Source: Ustilago trichophora
Taxonomy: Eukaryota > Basidiomycota > Ustilaginomycetes > Ustilaginales > Ustilaginaceae
Length of the DNA: 64,000 nt
Assembly: GCA_900323505.1 (NCBI GenBank)
Contig: OOIN01000043.1
Coordinates: 620,001-684,000 of the forward strand
Direction of reading: 5' to 3'
The first letter of the stretch is position 1, and every line of letters begins with the position of its first letter. Both the position numbers and the translations under genes were made by a program. The notes beneath the pieces are model-generated. The model did not search any database and was not told the origin of the DNA. It was given only the letters and a program-made list of their open reading frames with translations. Below, in pieces: positions 43,046-51,996 of the stretch.

Positions 43046-45019
43046 ATGTACGGTCCAATGAGTACTCCAGACGCATCTTCAGGCGGCGTTCAAGACCTTG
43101 GTCACAACTCTCTCGGCCTTCTTGGCAGCATCTCGCCAGAGGTTCACCCAACCACCTCGGTCGCCATGTCTCACTCTCACTCGATGCCCGCCTTCGGTCT
43201 TCATGCGTCGGGTCTGCCACAGACATCGTATGGCGCACGACGAGGATCAGTCAGTTCAGCTGCATCCTCGTCGTGCGTCAGCCTCGAGCAGGCTTCAGAG
43301 CACTCGACTGCCACCGGCTCGTATTCGCCTCGCTCCTTTACACCGAGCGAGTCACCGATGAATCTGCCTGGCTCCTTGTCGTCATTGTCTGGGTTGGCGC
43401 TCGGAACACCCGAGACTCCTGGCCACGCCGAGCTTCCCTCTTACGCTGGTCACAACACCTTCCAACCGGAGCAGCACAACGCTTTGCTCGCTCTTTCTCA
43501 CGGTCAAGATGAGTTCAGCTTGGAGATGCCTCCCCCATCGCACATCAGGCGCCGTGCTGCTCAGTCATTCGATGTTGCCATGCTTTCGACACATCACCAC
43601 GAACCCAACTTCTTTGTTCACTCTCAGCGGATCAACGAATCGGACGGTTCCGAGGAGACCACTCCCATGCCTACTTCCACTGGCACTTTTGCGGGTCACT
43701 CGGTTGTCAACCTCAGTGAAGGCTTCCGTGCTGCTCAGATGCCCGTCACTCCTCAGTCGGCATCCAGCCGCGCTTCCCTCGGCCCTGGACCTTGCACCTT
43801 CACACCCGGCCACTCTTACTCGCCTGGCTCGACACCAGAGCACTCGATCCGAGGTGATCTCTCGCACCCCAGCTCGCCATTCTACCCTCCTTCCGCCATC
43901 GCTCTCCGCAGACTCACCAGCGCCGACAGCGTCCGAAGTGATTCGTATGCTCCCCACGAGAGCGGAACCCCCGGCAAGGATGCTCCCCCTCTGCTCAGCC
44001 TCTCGGATCTCAATCACATGCCCAAGCATGAGCCCAGCTTCCAGCCCAACTTGGCTTTCCGCGATCACTTTCAGAGTCCACCCAGCTTCCAGCCCCACCG
44101 TGCCAGCTTGCCCGATATGTCATCCGCTGGCATGTCGTCGTCGGTCATGGCCCGGGTCGCTTCGGCACCCACCTCGAGCCCCATGCCTCACCTCTCTCGC
44201 TCGTCGACATCATCCGAGGCCTCGTCGTTTGCCTCTTTTCCTTCGACGCCATCTTCGTCGATCGCATCGGGCGATGGTCGAAGGCCCAGCTTCATGTATC
44301 CTTCGACGCCCACTAACGAGCTCATGTCTCCTGGCTTCGATCCTTACTACAGCGCACCCCAGATGTCGGGTCACCGAAGCAACAGCATGATCTCGCTTGG
44401 TTCTCCCATCCACGACGGCTCGTTCACCTCGATGCTCGACGGCCGAAGCCGAAGCGTCTCTGGCTCCGTCACACGCACCACTCCTCGAGGCCGCGCTCGC
44501 AACGCCGGCCCTCCACCTCTCATTGTCAGCTCGGCTGACAAGCTCCACGTCTGCCACTGCGGCAAGCGCTTCAAGCGTATGGAACATCTCAAGCGTCACA
44601 ACCGCACCCACACGCAGGAGCGTCCGCACAAGTGCCCTGTCGAGACTTGCGGCAAATTCTTCGGCCGCTCCGACAACCTTGCTCAGCATCTCAAGACACA
44701 CTTCCGCCCCGCCGGTCTCGTCGGTCGCTCTTCAGAGCTTCTCTCTTTGACAGCTGGCTCGGACAAGTACAAGAATAGCGAGCCTCGACACGATCCTTAC
44801 GCTGCCGCTGCCGCTGCCGCCGCAGCTGCTGCTCAGGCTGCCGTCTCGGTCAATGGCAAGCGCGGATCCATCAGCCAGGCATGCCTCGGTGGTCCTATTG
44901 CCCTCAACAAGCCTATGACACCTCGCCAGGCTCTAGCACCTGCTGGTGGACTTAGCGCTAATTCGTCTCCTACCATGCAAGAGTCTGGCATGCAGCTTTC
45001 GGCTGCTCACTTTGCCTGA
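43046..45019 (+). CDS. C2H2 zinc-finger transcription factor (657 aa)
   Basis: A likely sequence-specific DNA-binding regulator. Two adjacent C2H2 fingers lie near residues 503-553. Finger 1 (VCHCGKRFKRMEHLKRHNRT) has C-X1-C-X12-H-X3-H spacing, one residue shorter than usual between the cysteines. Finger 2 (KCPVETCGKFFGRSDNLAQH) has C-X4-C-X12-H-X3-H. The linker TQERPHK is a TGEKP-type variant. The first 500 residues are Ser/Pro/His/Met-rich and probably an activation or regulatory region. A polyalanine tract (11 Ala) follows the fingers near residue 590. The fingers resemble the Msn2/4-type EHLKRH and RSDNLAQHLKTH class, but I cannot assign a named orthologue. The start is the first ATG of the frame (TAATCATGTACGG). 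Its upstream region is unusually long. Confidence 0.9.
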   Translation: MYGPMSTPDASSGGVQDLGHNSLGLLGSISPEVHPTTSVAMSHSHSMPAFGLHASGLPQTSYGARRGSVSSAASSSCVSLEQASEHSTATGSYSPRSFTPSESPMNLPGSLSSLSGLALGTPETPGHAELPSYAGHNTFQPEQHNALLALSHGQDEFSLEMPPPSHIRRRAAQSFDVAMLSTHHHEPNFFVHSQRINESDGSEETTPMPTSTGTFAGHSVVNLSEGFRAAQMPVTPQSASSRASLGPGPCTFTPGHSYSPGSTPEHSIRGDLSHPSSPFYPPSAIALRRLTSADSVRSDSYAPHESGTPGKDAPPLLSLSDLNHMPKHEPSFQPNLAFRDHFQSPPSFQPHRASLPDMSSAGMSSSVMARVASAPTSSPMPHLSRSSTSSEASSFASFPSTPSSSIASGDGRRPSFMYPSTPTNELMSPGFDPYYSAPQMSGHRSNSMISLGSPIHDGSFTSMLDGRSRSVSGSVTRTTPRGRARNAGPPPLIVSSADKLHVCHCGKRFKRMEHLKRHNRTHTQERPHKCPVETCGKFFGRSDNLAQHLKTHFRPAGLVGRSSELLSLTAGSDKYKNSEPRHDPYAAAAAAAAAAAQAAVSVNGKRGSISQACLGGPIALNKPMTPRQALAPAGGLSANSSPTMQESGMQLSAAHFA

Positions 45020-46905
45020 ACCAGTTCCCTTGTGTATGAATACAACGCTCTTGTTTGTTCCCAGGCCTCGGCTGTTAATAATCGCTCTTGCTTAGTCGGA
45101 ACCATGCTTCTCCTAGCTTGGTCTTGCACATCACTCGCCTGCTCTGTCTTGTCTCCATCGCACTCGCACCCACGTTACAATCCTGCTAGTTTTCGTAGTC
45201 TTTTTTACTATCTCTTTTAGTCGGTCACGGGAATCTCTACTTTGCAAAGAAACAGATCTTCTTGGATCCATGTCGCATAACCTTGTCCTCGTTGCGTGTT
45301 TTCCTCTGGTCTTGTGTGTCACAACCATGTGCAAGGTGCACGAGGCGGAGATCTAAAATCTTGACACTAAGCACAGGAGGCGAAAAGCTAAACTGAATGA
45401 CAATGTTCTGCACGGTGCGTTCATCAAATTGACGATAATGCAGCAAACGCATGCTGGTATAGGAAAATGCAAGCCAAGCGAAAGGCGCTAAAGCTGCAGT
45501 CGTGGCGTGAAATGTTATTGCATCAACGGGGCGGGAGGTCGAGGTCCGGCAGCACGTGGGGAAGATTCCGACACATGCTCAGATAGCGCTAGCGTTGCGC
45601 AAGATGGACGAGATGGATCGGAGGGGGGCTTCAGATTGCGGAGGCAGAGATCTGCAAAAGTAATGCAACCCTTCCATATGGGAAGCACAAGTATTGCGAG
45701 GTTCAGAGGAGTTGCGTGATAGAAAGATTGCGAGCTACTACTGTATACTGAAATTTGAAATGCTACGCACTGTATTGGAAAGTATCTTACGATCATGGTG
45801 GGACAGACAGGCCAAAGCACAAGATAGATTCGAGAATGCTAGTGTATCAACTGTTGCTTGGCGATTTTTACCCCACCAAACCACACCATCGGGCGACAGA
45901 TGGCAAAAGCCGCCTCAGTTAAAGCAAGGAGGAATCAAACAGGCGCTTGAAGGTTGAAGCGAGCTGGAGCCAAGCTTGCTAGACCACATGGTCCATCGCG
46001 AAGATTGCCGAAGAAAGTCGATTGTTTGCAACAGACGAGACCCCAAAGAGCATTCGCTGCAGCAGTGCTTCCCGCCCAGCCGCTCTGTGCTTGAGCTTGA
46101 GCGAGGCATTAGGACTTGCTTGTCAATGTGCTCGAGGACATCCGTCTTACATTATTGAGACCTGGACCAAAGAGCCGGTACACCCAAGAACTGCTGCAAA
46201 CTGAAGAGGAGATTGAATGAATGCAGTAGTCCGGTTTCAGTCTGCTACCGAACTCCGTTGAGATCGAAACGTGTAGACTCAGAACGCCAAGTGCGATTTG
46301 TGCAGGCGTATCTTGAGAAGGAGTACTGTAATCTCCTTGACACTGTCGCCATCGCAGGACGCAAGTGTTGTGCGTTTAAGCTCAGCATGAACACCGAGCA
46401 CCAAGACCTTGAAAAGATCGGGATCCGAGTTTGACATGCGGGAAACATGTATGACCCCGCTTGGTGAAGCTCGGGAAGCTGGACGGACACACTCGGATCT
46501 TGCCGATGGACTTTCTGCAATGAACACGAATCCTCACAACTGGGTACTGTATCTCAGTGATTACGAAGAGTTAATTTGTAACAAGCAACTTCTCGTGCTA
46601 GCACCATGCGATACAATGTAGGACGTCAGCCATTCATGACAGCCGACTTTCTCTGAGCAATATGTTGCCTATTCGCACCAAAGATGTGGACCAACACGTC
46701 TGGGAGCTGGTCCCAGACAGCCATGCACCTCGTCGATTCGCAAAGGCTTCCAAGAGAACGAACGTGGTGGGTTTCCGACTTTTGGCAGAGCTGAATCCAA
46801 TACCTTGCAACGAGCTGCGTCCAGTGACTTGGTCGGAGCCGGGGCCGCTCCGTCGGGCTCTACAACGAGCGAGACACCCATTCCTAGTAAATGGCTGTGC
46901 AACAA
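45020..46905. other. Intergenic region downstream of the zinc-finger gene
   Basis: No supportable gene. TACTGTA occurs at 45739-45745, 46324-46330 and 46545-46551. The first 200 bases are probably 3' untranslated sequence. The interval ends at the inverted-repeat element. Confidence 0.45.
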
Positions 46906-46960
46906 TCACATCGTAAAAAAAGTATTTTCTCCTAGCTCAGGCAGGGGTCAGCCTGTGGGT

Positions 46961-47016
46961 CTGCCTGACAACCTCCAGGCAGCTGCTGGCTCAGCTGCCT
47001 GGAGGTTGTCAGGCAG
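46961..47016. repeat. Perfect 25-bp inverted repeat (hairpin) inside the element
   Basis: Arms 46961-46985 and 46992-47016 are exact reverse complements (starting CTGCCTGACAACCTCC), separated by a 6-base loop. It would form a stable cruciform or RNA hairpin. It lies just inside the left terminal repeat. Confidence 0.95.
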
Positions 47017-47220
47017 TTGGTCTGGCTCGGGGCTGCCTGGGCCAACTTGAGGCAGGTGGTCTGCCTGACGCTGGCTGAGGCCTGCCTCAGAAAAATGCGA
47101 ATTAAAGGCATTTTAATCCATCCATTTTGTTCAAATTTTGCAAATATTTATTTTTGTTTGAGAATTATGTTGTGTGATACATATTTTGCTGCACTTACCT
47201 TATTCACAAAAACGACTGTG

Positions 47221-47305
47221 TGGCTAGGTGGGTTAGGCAGGCACATGCGTGCAGGTAGGCGCGATGTGAGGGCAAATAGCCTGTGGGAGGCATGGGTTCA
47301 ATTCC
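47221..47305 (+). promoter_or_regulatory. tRNA-like Pol III promoter boxes inside the element
   Basis: GGTTCAATTCC at 47295-47305 fits the tRNA B-box consensus GGTTCRANNCC at every position. TGGCTAGGTGGG at 47221 resembles an A box with one base out of register. Spacing of about 74 bases is long but near that of tRNAs with a long variable arm. A T-rich stretch with T6 runs follows at 47322-47348 and could terminate Pol III. The T-arm stem pairs poorly, so this is not a functional tRNA gene. A tRNA-derived SINE component is the likeliest reading. Confidence 0.45.
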
Positions 47306-47475
47306 AGGTGGAGGCAAATCATTTTTTATTTTTTATTTTTTATTTTTTGATCTGCCTGAAACTTCAGGCAGGCCGCCTGTGACTGTCTTGGGCTCATGGC
47401 CTGGCTCAAAGTTCAGGCCAATCAACGGCCTGAGGCCTGCCTGAGCTAGAGGAAAATACTTTTTTTACGATGTGA

Positions 47476-47877
47476 ATTAGTTAAATCTTCGGGATCAAGG
47501 CCGAAGATCCGAATGCGGGGAGAATTTTGCGAACCGAGAAAGGTGTTAGGCCGACAAGGCTTTTCCACCTTGTGCAAGTTGCCAAGTTGCTACTCTAACA
47601 AGAGCAAACGAACCGCCGTTCTTGTGCAATGCCTCCACTCTCAAATTTCGTCACAGACAATGACGGAGATTTGGAAGAACCGTTTCACCTCGCTCTCTGT
47701 TGTGCTTACTTCGTATCACGTACGCTCTTCAGATCTGTACACAACCCACCTCTTTCGCGTAACAAGAGGCTTTTCAACAAGTCTACGTACCGCCAACCAT
47801 GGAATTCTAAGCAGCAGCTAGCTGTTACGACCCGTCCAGCGAACCTGCCAGCTGCTTCGGCGATACTTCGCACAGAC
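47476..47877 (+). other. Upstream region of the NIPA gene, with a possible N-terminal extension
   Basis: The transporter frame stays open upstream to an ATG at 47629, which would add 83 residues. That extension (MPPLSNFVTDNDGDLEEPFH onward) has no family resemblance and would precede the first membrane segment, so I treat it as leader. RNA data would decide. Confidence 0.4.
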
Positions 47878-49908
47878 ATGCTGGATATGCTATCCTCCAG
47901 CCACACCTGGATCGGCGTCGTCGTTGCCGTGGCCGGAAACATTACGATCAGTCTGGCGCTCAACTGTCAGAAGCTTGCGCATACTCGACTGCAACAAGAG
48001 CAGCACCACGAACCCGACACAGCTCAGCACCAAGAGGCCGCGCACACACACGACCGCATTGCATCCAGCGCCGACGAGAGCCAATCAGACTCACGCGACA
48101 ATGGCACAACGAAGCAGAACGGCCACGCAGCATCTGATGATACAGAACAAAGAGAACACAACAATGGAAATGGAAATGGCAATGGCAATGGCAATGGCAA
48201 TGGCAATGGCAATGGCAATGGCAATGGCAATGGCAATGGCAATGGCAATGGAATGGATACCATGTTCTTGCACAGCAAGTTGTGGTGGCTCGGACTTGCG
48301 CTCATGACCATTGGCGAGGCTGGGAACTTCATTTCTTACGGCTTTGCCCCTGCCTCCCTTGTTGCACCTTTGGGAGCCGTGGCGTTGCTCTCAAACGTCA
48401 TCATCTCGCCAATACTGCTCGGTGAACGCTTCAAGTTCTCAGACATTGGCGGGATATTTCTTGCCATCATTGGCGCCGTCACCGTAGTTTTCAGCTCCAA
48501 GCAGAACGACGTTCGTCTCGACCCCTCTCAGCTGCTCCACGCCATCAAGCGGCTTGAATTCGTCATCTATACCGCCATATCCGCGTCCTCCGGTGCGCTC
48601 CTCGCCTTTCTGAGCACCACCTCCTTGGGCGACCGTTGGGTGCTCATTGACGTCGGAACATGCGCCATCTTTGGAGGCTTTACCGTGCTTTCCACAAAAG
48701 GCATCTCTTCGCTCATCTCTGGCGGGCAGCCAATCAAAGCGCTCAAGTTCCCGATTACATATGTTCTCATAGTCGTCCTGGCAGCAACAGCGGTCGTACA
48801 GATCACCTATCTCAACAGGGCATTGCAAAGGTTCGATAGCCGAGAAGTGATCCCGACTCAGTTCGTCTTCTTCACGATCTCGGCAATCGTAGGCAGCGCG
48901 ATCCTCTACAGAGACTTTGAGAATATGGACGCCCACCGGCTGATCAATTTCCTCTTTGGATGCCTTACTACATTCGCCGGTGTCTTTGTGCTCACTTGGA
49001 GGCATAATGGCTCGCAGACCGACTCCAGTGATGAGGACGTGGACGAGGAAGCAGGCGAAGGAGTCTCCGAGGAGGAAGACTTCACAGCCGAAGAAGAAGA
49101 GGCTATAGAAGAAGAACCGCTACTCTCCCATTCGTGGCATGGTAGCGAAGCTGGTTCTCGAGGCCGCATCACCTCACCAGGACGCAAATCCCGTCAGCGA
49201 ATCGACTTTCTCGAGCCGGCCTTTGAGGAAGCACCGAGTAGCAGCGCTCTTCGCGTGCCCACCGCAGCCAAGTCCAGTCCTGCTCGCCGACCTCGGTCCC
49301 GCACCAACTCGCCACATAAAGCAGCCTCTCGCCTCTCAGGATCATTCGATCGCTCATCAACAGGGCTCTCCCGGTCGGCATCCAATCAGCCCAGCACCGG
49401 CATGCTTTCATCTTCCTCTTCTGCCGCTGCGGGCTTACGCACGCCTAAGTTGAGCTTGATGAGTATGGATCGCCCCACAGGTCTCAGTCCGGGCCATTAC
49501 TTGTTATTGGCAACTCCGCCGCCGAGTTTCACGTTGAACCCAGTAGCCCCGGTCTCCAATGCCAACCCGAGCAGAAGTGGGCTGAGTAGAGGTCTGGCTA
49601 CGCAGTACGGCACTATCGGGAGCAAAAGCGGGCCCGCTGCTTTCCTTCCGTTCCCTGTTACCATGGCTTCTGGCTCAGGATCAGGCAGTCAGCAGGCAAA
49701 GCGCGTCCAGCCGGTGCAGGAACGGGCGGACGCAGCAACAGAGACCGACACTCCAACTGCTGCAGAGTCGATTGTCAGCCCCGTGGCAGAGACATCGGCG
49801 GCCACTGGGGCAAACGAGGGACTGTCAGAAAGGTTGATCGGTCACGTCACTCCATCGAGATCGCAATCGAGCTCCGGGTCGGGGACCAATACATCCAAGC
49901 GGACGTGA
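47878..49908 (+). CDS. NIPA-type (DUF803) magnesium transporter (676 aa)
   Basis: A multi-pass membrane protein of the NIPA family, which carries Mg2+ and related divalent cations. The chosen start (MLDMLSSSHTWIG) places the first membrane helix (WIGVVVAVAGNITISLAL) near the N-terminus, as in the family. The signature segments follow: WWLGLALMTIGEAGNFISYG, FAPASLVAPLGAVALLSNVI, LLGERFKFSDIGGIFLAIIG, TKGISSLISGG, ITYVLIVVLAATAVVQITYL, and PTQFVFFTISAIVGSAILYR. A roughly 105-residue insert containing a (Gly-Asn) repeat lies between helices 1 and 2, a loop that is normally short. The C-terminal 270 residues are an acidic then Ser-rich cytosolic tail. The family call is strong; transport substrate is by homology. 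Confidence 0.92.
   Translation: MLDMLSSSHTWIGVVVAVAGNITISLALNCQKLAHTRLQQEQHHEPDTAQHQEAAHTHDRIASSADESQSDSRDNGTTKQNGHAASDDTEQREHNNGNGNGNGNGNGNGNGNGNGNGNGNGNGNGMDTMFLHSKLWWLGLALMTIGEAGNFISYGFAPASLVAPLGAVALLSNVIISPILLGERFKFSDIGGIFLAIIGAVTVVFSSKQNDVRLDPSQLLHAIKRLEFVIYTAISASSGALLAFLSTTSLGDRWVLIDVGTCAIFGGFTVLSTKGISSLISGGQPIKALKFPITYVLIVVLAATAVVQITYLNRALQRFDSREVIPTQFVFFTISAIVGSAILYRDFENMDAHRLINFLFGCLTTFAGVFVLTWRHNGSQTDSSDEDVDEEAGEGVSEEEDFTAEEEEAIEEEPLLSHSWHGSEAGSRGRITSPGRKSRQRIDFLEPAFEEAPSSSALRVPTAAKSSPARRPRSRTNSPHKAASRLSGSFDRSSTGLSRSASNQPSTGMLSSSSSAAAGLRTPKLSLMSMDRPTGLSPGHYLLLATPPPSFTLNPVAPVSNANPSRSGLSRGLATQYGTIGSKSGPAAFLPFPVTMASGSGSGSQQAKRVQPVQERADAATETDTPTAAESIVSPVAETSAATGANEGLSERLIGHVTPSRSQSSSGSGTNTSKRT
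48163..48252 (+). repeat. AATGGC hexanucleotide minisatellite encoding (Asn-Gly)n
   Basis: At least twelve near-perfect tandem copies of AATGGC/AATGGA, in frame within the NIPA coding region, giving an alternating Asn-Gly tract at about residues 96-125. Because the unit is six bases, expansions or losses keep the frame. Probably polymorphic between strains. Confidence 0.97.
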
Positions 49909-50093
49909 GCAGGACCGTTCGATGTACGACTTACTAAAGCTCATAGATATAACGACTCTGTAGAGTTCCACGTATGACTTATTTCACACGAGCAGAACAT
50001 TCTATTGAGACCGACAGCAGCCCGAACTTCATCGACATTGAGAGGTGATATCTTGAATTGGCTACTTTCACAGACTCTACAGAGGTGCAAAAA

Positions 50094-51614
50094 CTAGGCC
50101 CATTCTCTAGGCTCGCGAAGCGCGGCCTGAGTCTTCTTCTCGGCAGCTCCCTCTTCGGTGCCCTCCAACGCAGCAGCATCGGCACTGGCAGTAGCCTTTC
50201 CATCACGCCCCTGGGCTCCGCCTCCGCTGTACTTCTCCATATACTCCCACCTAGCTTTAAGGGGCAAACTCATCAAAATGCTCTCGATCCTTGCGCCAGG
50301 GGTCTGAAGACCGAACTTGGTACCACGATCGTAGACCAGGTTGAATTCGACGTAGCGACCTCTTCGAATCTGCTGCCAGCGTTCGTGGGCCTCTGTGAAA
50401 GGTGTAGATTTGCGCTTTTGGACGAGGGGCAGGTACGCGGGCAGAAAGGCATCGCCGAGGGAGCGGACGGTGGAGAAGAGCGAGTCCTGGTTGTGCTGCT
50501 TGGCCGAAGAGTAGGAAGAGACGAGCGGCTTGGAAGGTGTAGGCTTGGTGCCGTCCGAAAGCGGGATATAGGCCTTGGTCGAGTTGGAGCTGGCCCATTG
50601 TGGAAGGGTGAGGTCGTCGAAGAAGATTCCTCCAACCCCACGTGCTTCGCCACGATGGGGGATCCAGAAGTACTTGTCGCACCACTTCTTCCATGTAGGG
50701 TAGAAGGAAGGGTCGTGCTCGTCAGCAGCAGACTTGAGCGTCTGATGGAAGTGCTTTGCATCCTCATCGAAGAGGTAGATGGGTGTTAGATCCGTTCCTC
50801 CGCCGAACCACCAAGCAATGGGCTCATTGTCGTGTTGACCATCCTTGCGATTCTTGGGGTGACGAGGGTTGGGCGATCCATCAGCGAGCTTTTCGGGATG
50901 AGTAAGCTCAAAGTAGCGGTAGTTGAAGTGGACTGTAGGAGCAAAAGGATTCTTGGGATGAACCACCAAGCTCAAACCAGCAGCGTAAAATGGCAGGCCC
51001 TTGACATCTGCATCTTTGCCTTCGAGCTTGTAGCCAGTCTTGTCCATCAGCCCGGCGTGGTCAGCACTCATTTGCTTGACAGCTGCTGGTGGAAGCATGC
51101 CGTGGACGACAGAGATGTTGACGCCAGCCTTCTCGAACGTCGACCCGTCTTGAAGTACACATGAGATACCTTCTCCACCCTCTTTTCGCAGCCAGCTGTC
51201 GATCAAGAACCTAGCCTTAGGCTCCTCTTGAGAGAGTGCAGAGACAATGTTGTATTGCAGCAGCTTGATGTATGTCTCCATCCTCTTTCGCATGGGTGCC
51301 GAGGTGTCTTGGAGAAGTTTGGGATCGAGATGAGAGATTTCTGGTAGATCGGACTGGTTGCCGCCCTTGATGGCAGAAGCGGGTGTGGGCTTAGCAGCTT
51401 CGCATTCGAGGGGTGACGATGACTTGGGAGAGAGCGTAGCGTAGAGAGCAAATCCACCGAGAATGGTCGCTATGGACGAAGCGATGGTCATGGTGTTGTT
51501 ACTCGACGTTGCAGATGCCTTGGTAGCTGAAGACGAAACGTGTCGGGCCAGATGGCGACATGGGGATGATATCGATGGCCGAGGCACGGTCAAGCGCAGT
51601 GAACGGGCCAGCAT
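50094..51614 (-). CDS. HEM13: Coproporphyrinogen III oxidase, oxygen-dependent (506 aa)
   Basis: Converts coproporphyrinogen III to protoporphyrinogen IX in heme synthesis. Family blocks are visible in order: [75 protein letters not shown], and [20 protein letters not shown] followed by [15 protein letters not shown]. The N-terminus ([20 protein letters not shown]) is a basic presequence followed by a hydrophobic segment ([18 protein letters not shown]), which suggests mitochondrial intermembrane-space sorting, unlike the cytosolic Saccharomyces enzyme. A 50-residue insert (about 375-425) precedes the last block, and the C-terminal 40 residues are an Ala/Glu-rich extension. It is divergently transcribed from the 692-aa mitochondrial protein gene, with 382 bp between the starts. 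Confidence 0.97.
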   Translation of the reverse strand: MLARSLRLTVPRPSISSPCRHLARHVSSSATKASATSSNNTMTIASSIATILGGFALYATLSPKSSSPLECEAAKPTPASAIKGGNQSDLPEISHLDPKLLQDTSAPMRKRMETYIKLLQYNIVSALSQEEPKARFLIDSWLRKEGGEGISCVLQDGSTFEKAGVNISVVHGMLPPAAVKQMSADHAGLMDKTGYKLEGKDADVKGLPFYAAGLSLVVHPKNPFAPTVHFNYRYFELTHPEKLADGSPNPRHPKNRKDGQHDNEPIAWWFGGGTDLTPIYLFDEDAKHFHQTLKSAADEHDPSFYPTWKKWCDKYFWIPHRGEARGVGGIFFDDLTLPQWASSNSTKAYIPLSDGTKPTPSKPLVSSYSSAKQHNQDSLFSTVRSLGDAFLPAYLPLVQKRKSTPFTEAHERWQQIRRGRYVEFNLVYDRGTKFGLQTPGARIESILMSLPLKARWEYMEKYSGGGAQGRDGKATASADAAALEGTEEGAAEKKTQAALREPREWA

Positions 51615-51996
51615 GTCGGTAGTGGTCAGCCAAAGTGGGGTTCTTTGAGACAGATGTGAAAGATGGCGAGGACCTAAAGCAGACAGGAAGCGATCTGACT
51701 GAGGAGAGTGAGATGAAGGAACAGAGGGAAGTGCAGTGCAGTCAGTGGGGTGGAAGAAAGCAAGCGAGACGATCTTTCCCGCCGGCTTTAGCCGAGCGAC
51801 TCAAACTGGGACCGTGCTACATGTGACACGAAGCGTGCCCACTTTTTCGAAAAAGTGGAGCGCCGTCCCTTGACTTTTTCCTGTGCTATCCAAACTCAAC
51901 TCAGCTTCGTCTCGAACGACGCTTCCTTCCCAAACGCAAGACTCGCTGCCCACATCGTCCCTGGCGCAAACGTGCAATTGGCGGCTTGCTTTAGCG
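51615..51996. promoter_or_regulatory. Shared divergent promoter of HEM13 and the 692-aa mitochondrial protein gene
   Basis: The 382-bp gap between divergent start codons must hold both promoters. A perfect 20-bp palindrome with core TTTTTCGAAAAA lies at 51839-51858. Roughly 140 bases upstream of 51997 look like leader. Confidence 0.5.

Larger units (their letters stand above)
46906..47475. mobile_element. Non-autonomous MITE-like element with 40-bp terminal inverted repeats
   Basis: The two ends, 46906-46945 and 47436-47475, are inverted copies differing at only about two of 40 positions; each starts TCACATCGTAAAAAAAG from the outside. Inside both ends are many GCCTG/CAGGC motifs, including a perfect 25-bp hairpin at 46961-47016. 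The centre is A/T-rich and has no open frame for a transposase. If the element begins at the second base, an AAT triplet flanks both sides and may be a 3-bp target duplication. A Pol III B-box-like site and a T-rich tail lie in the right half. It is inserted about 400 bp upstream of the NIPA transporter start. The family is unknown to me. Confidence 0.85.
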
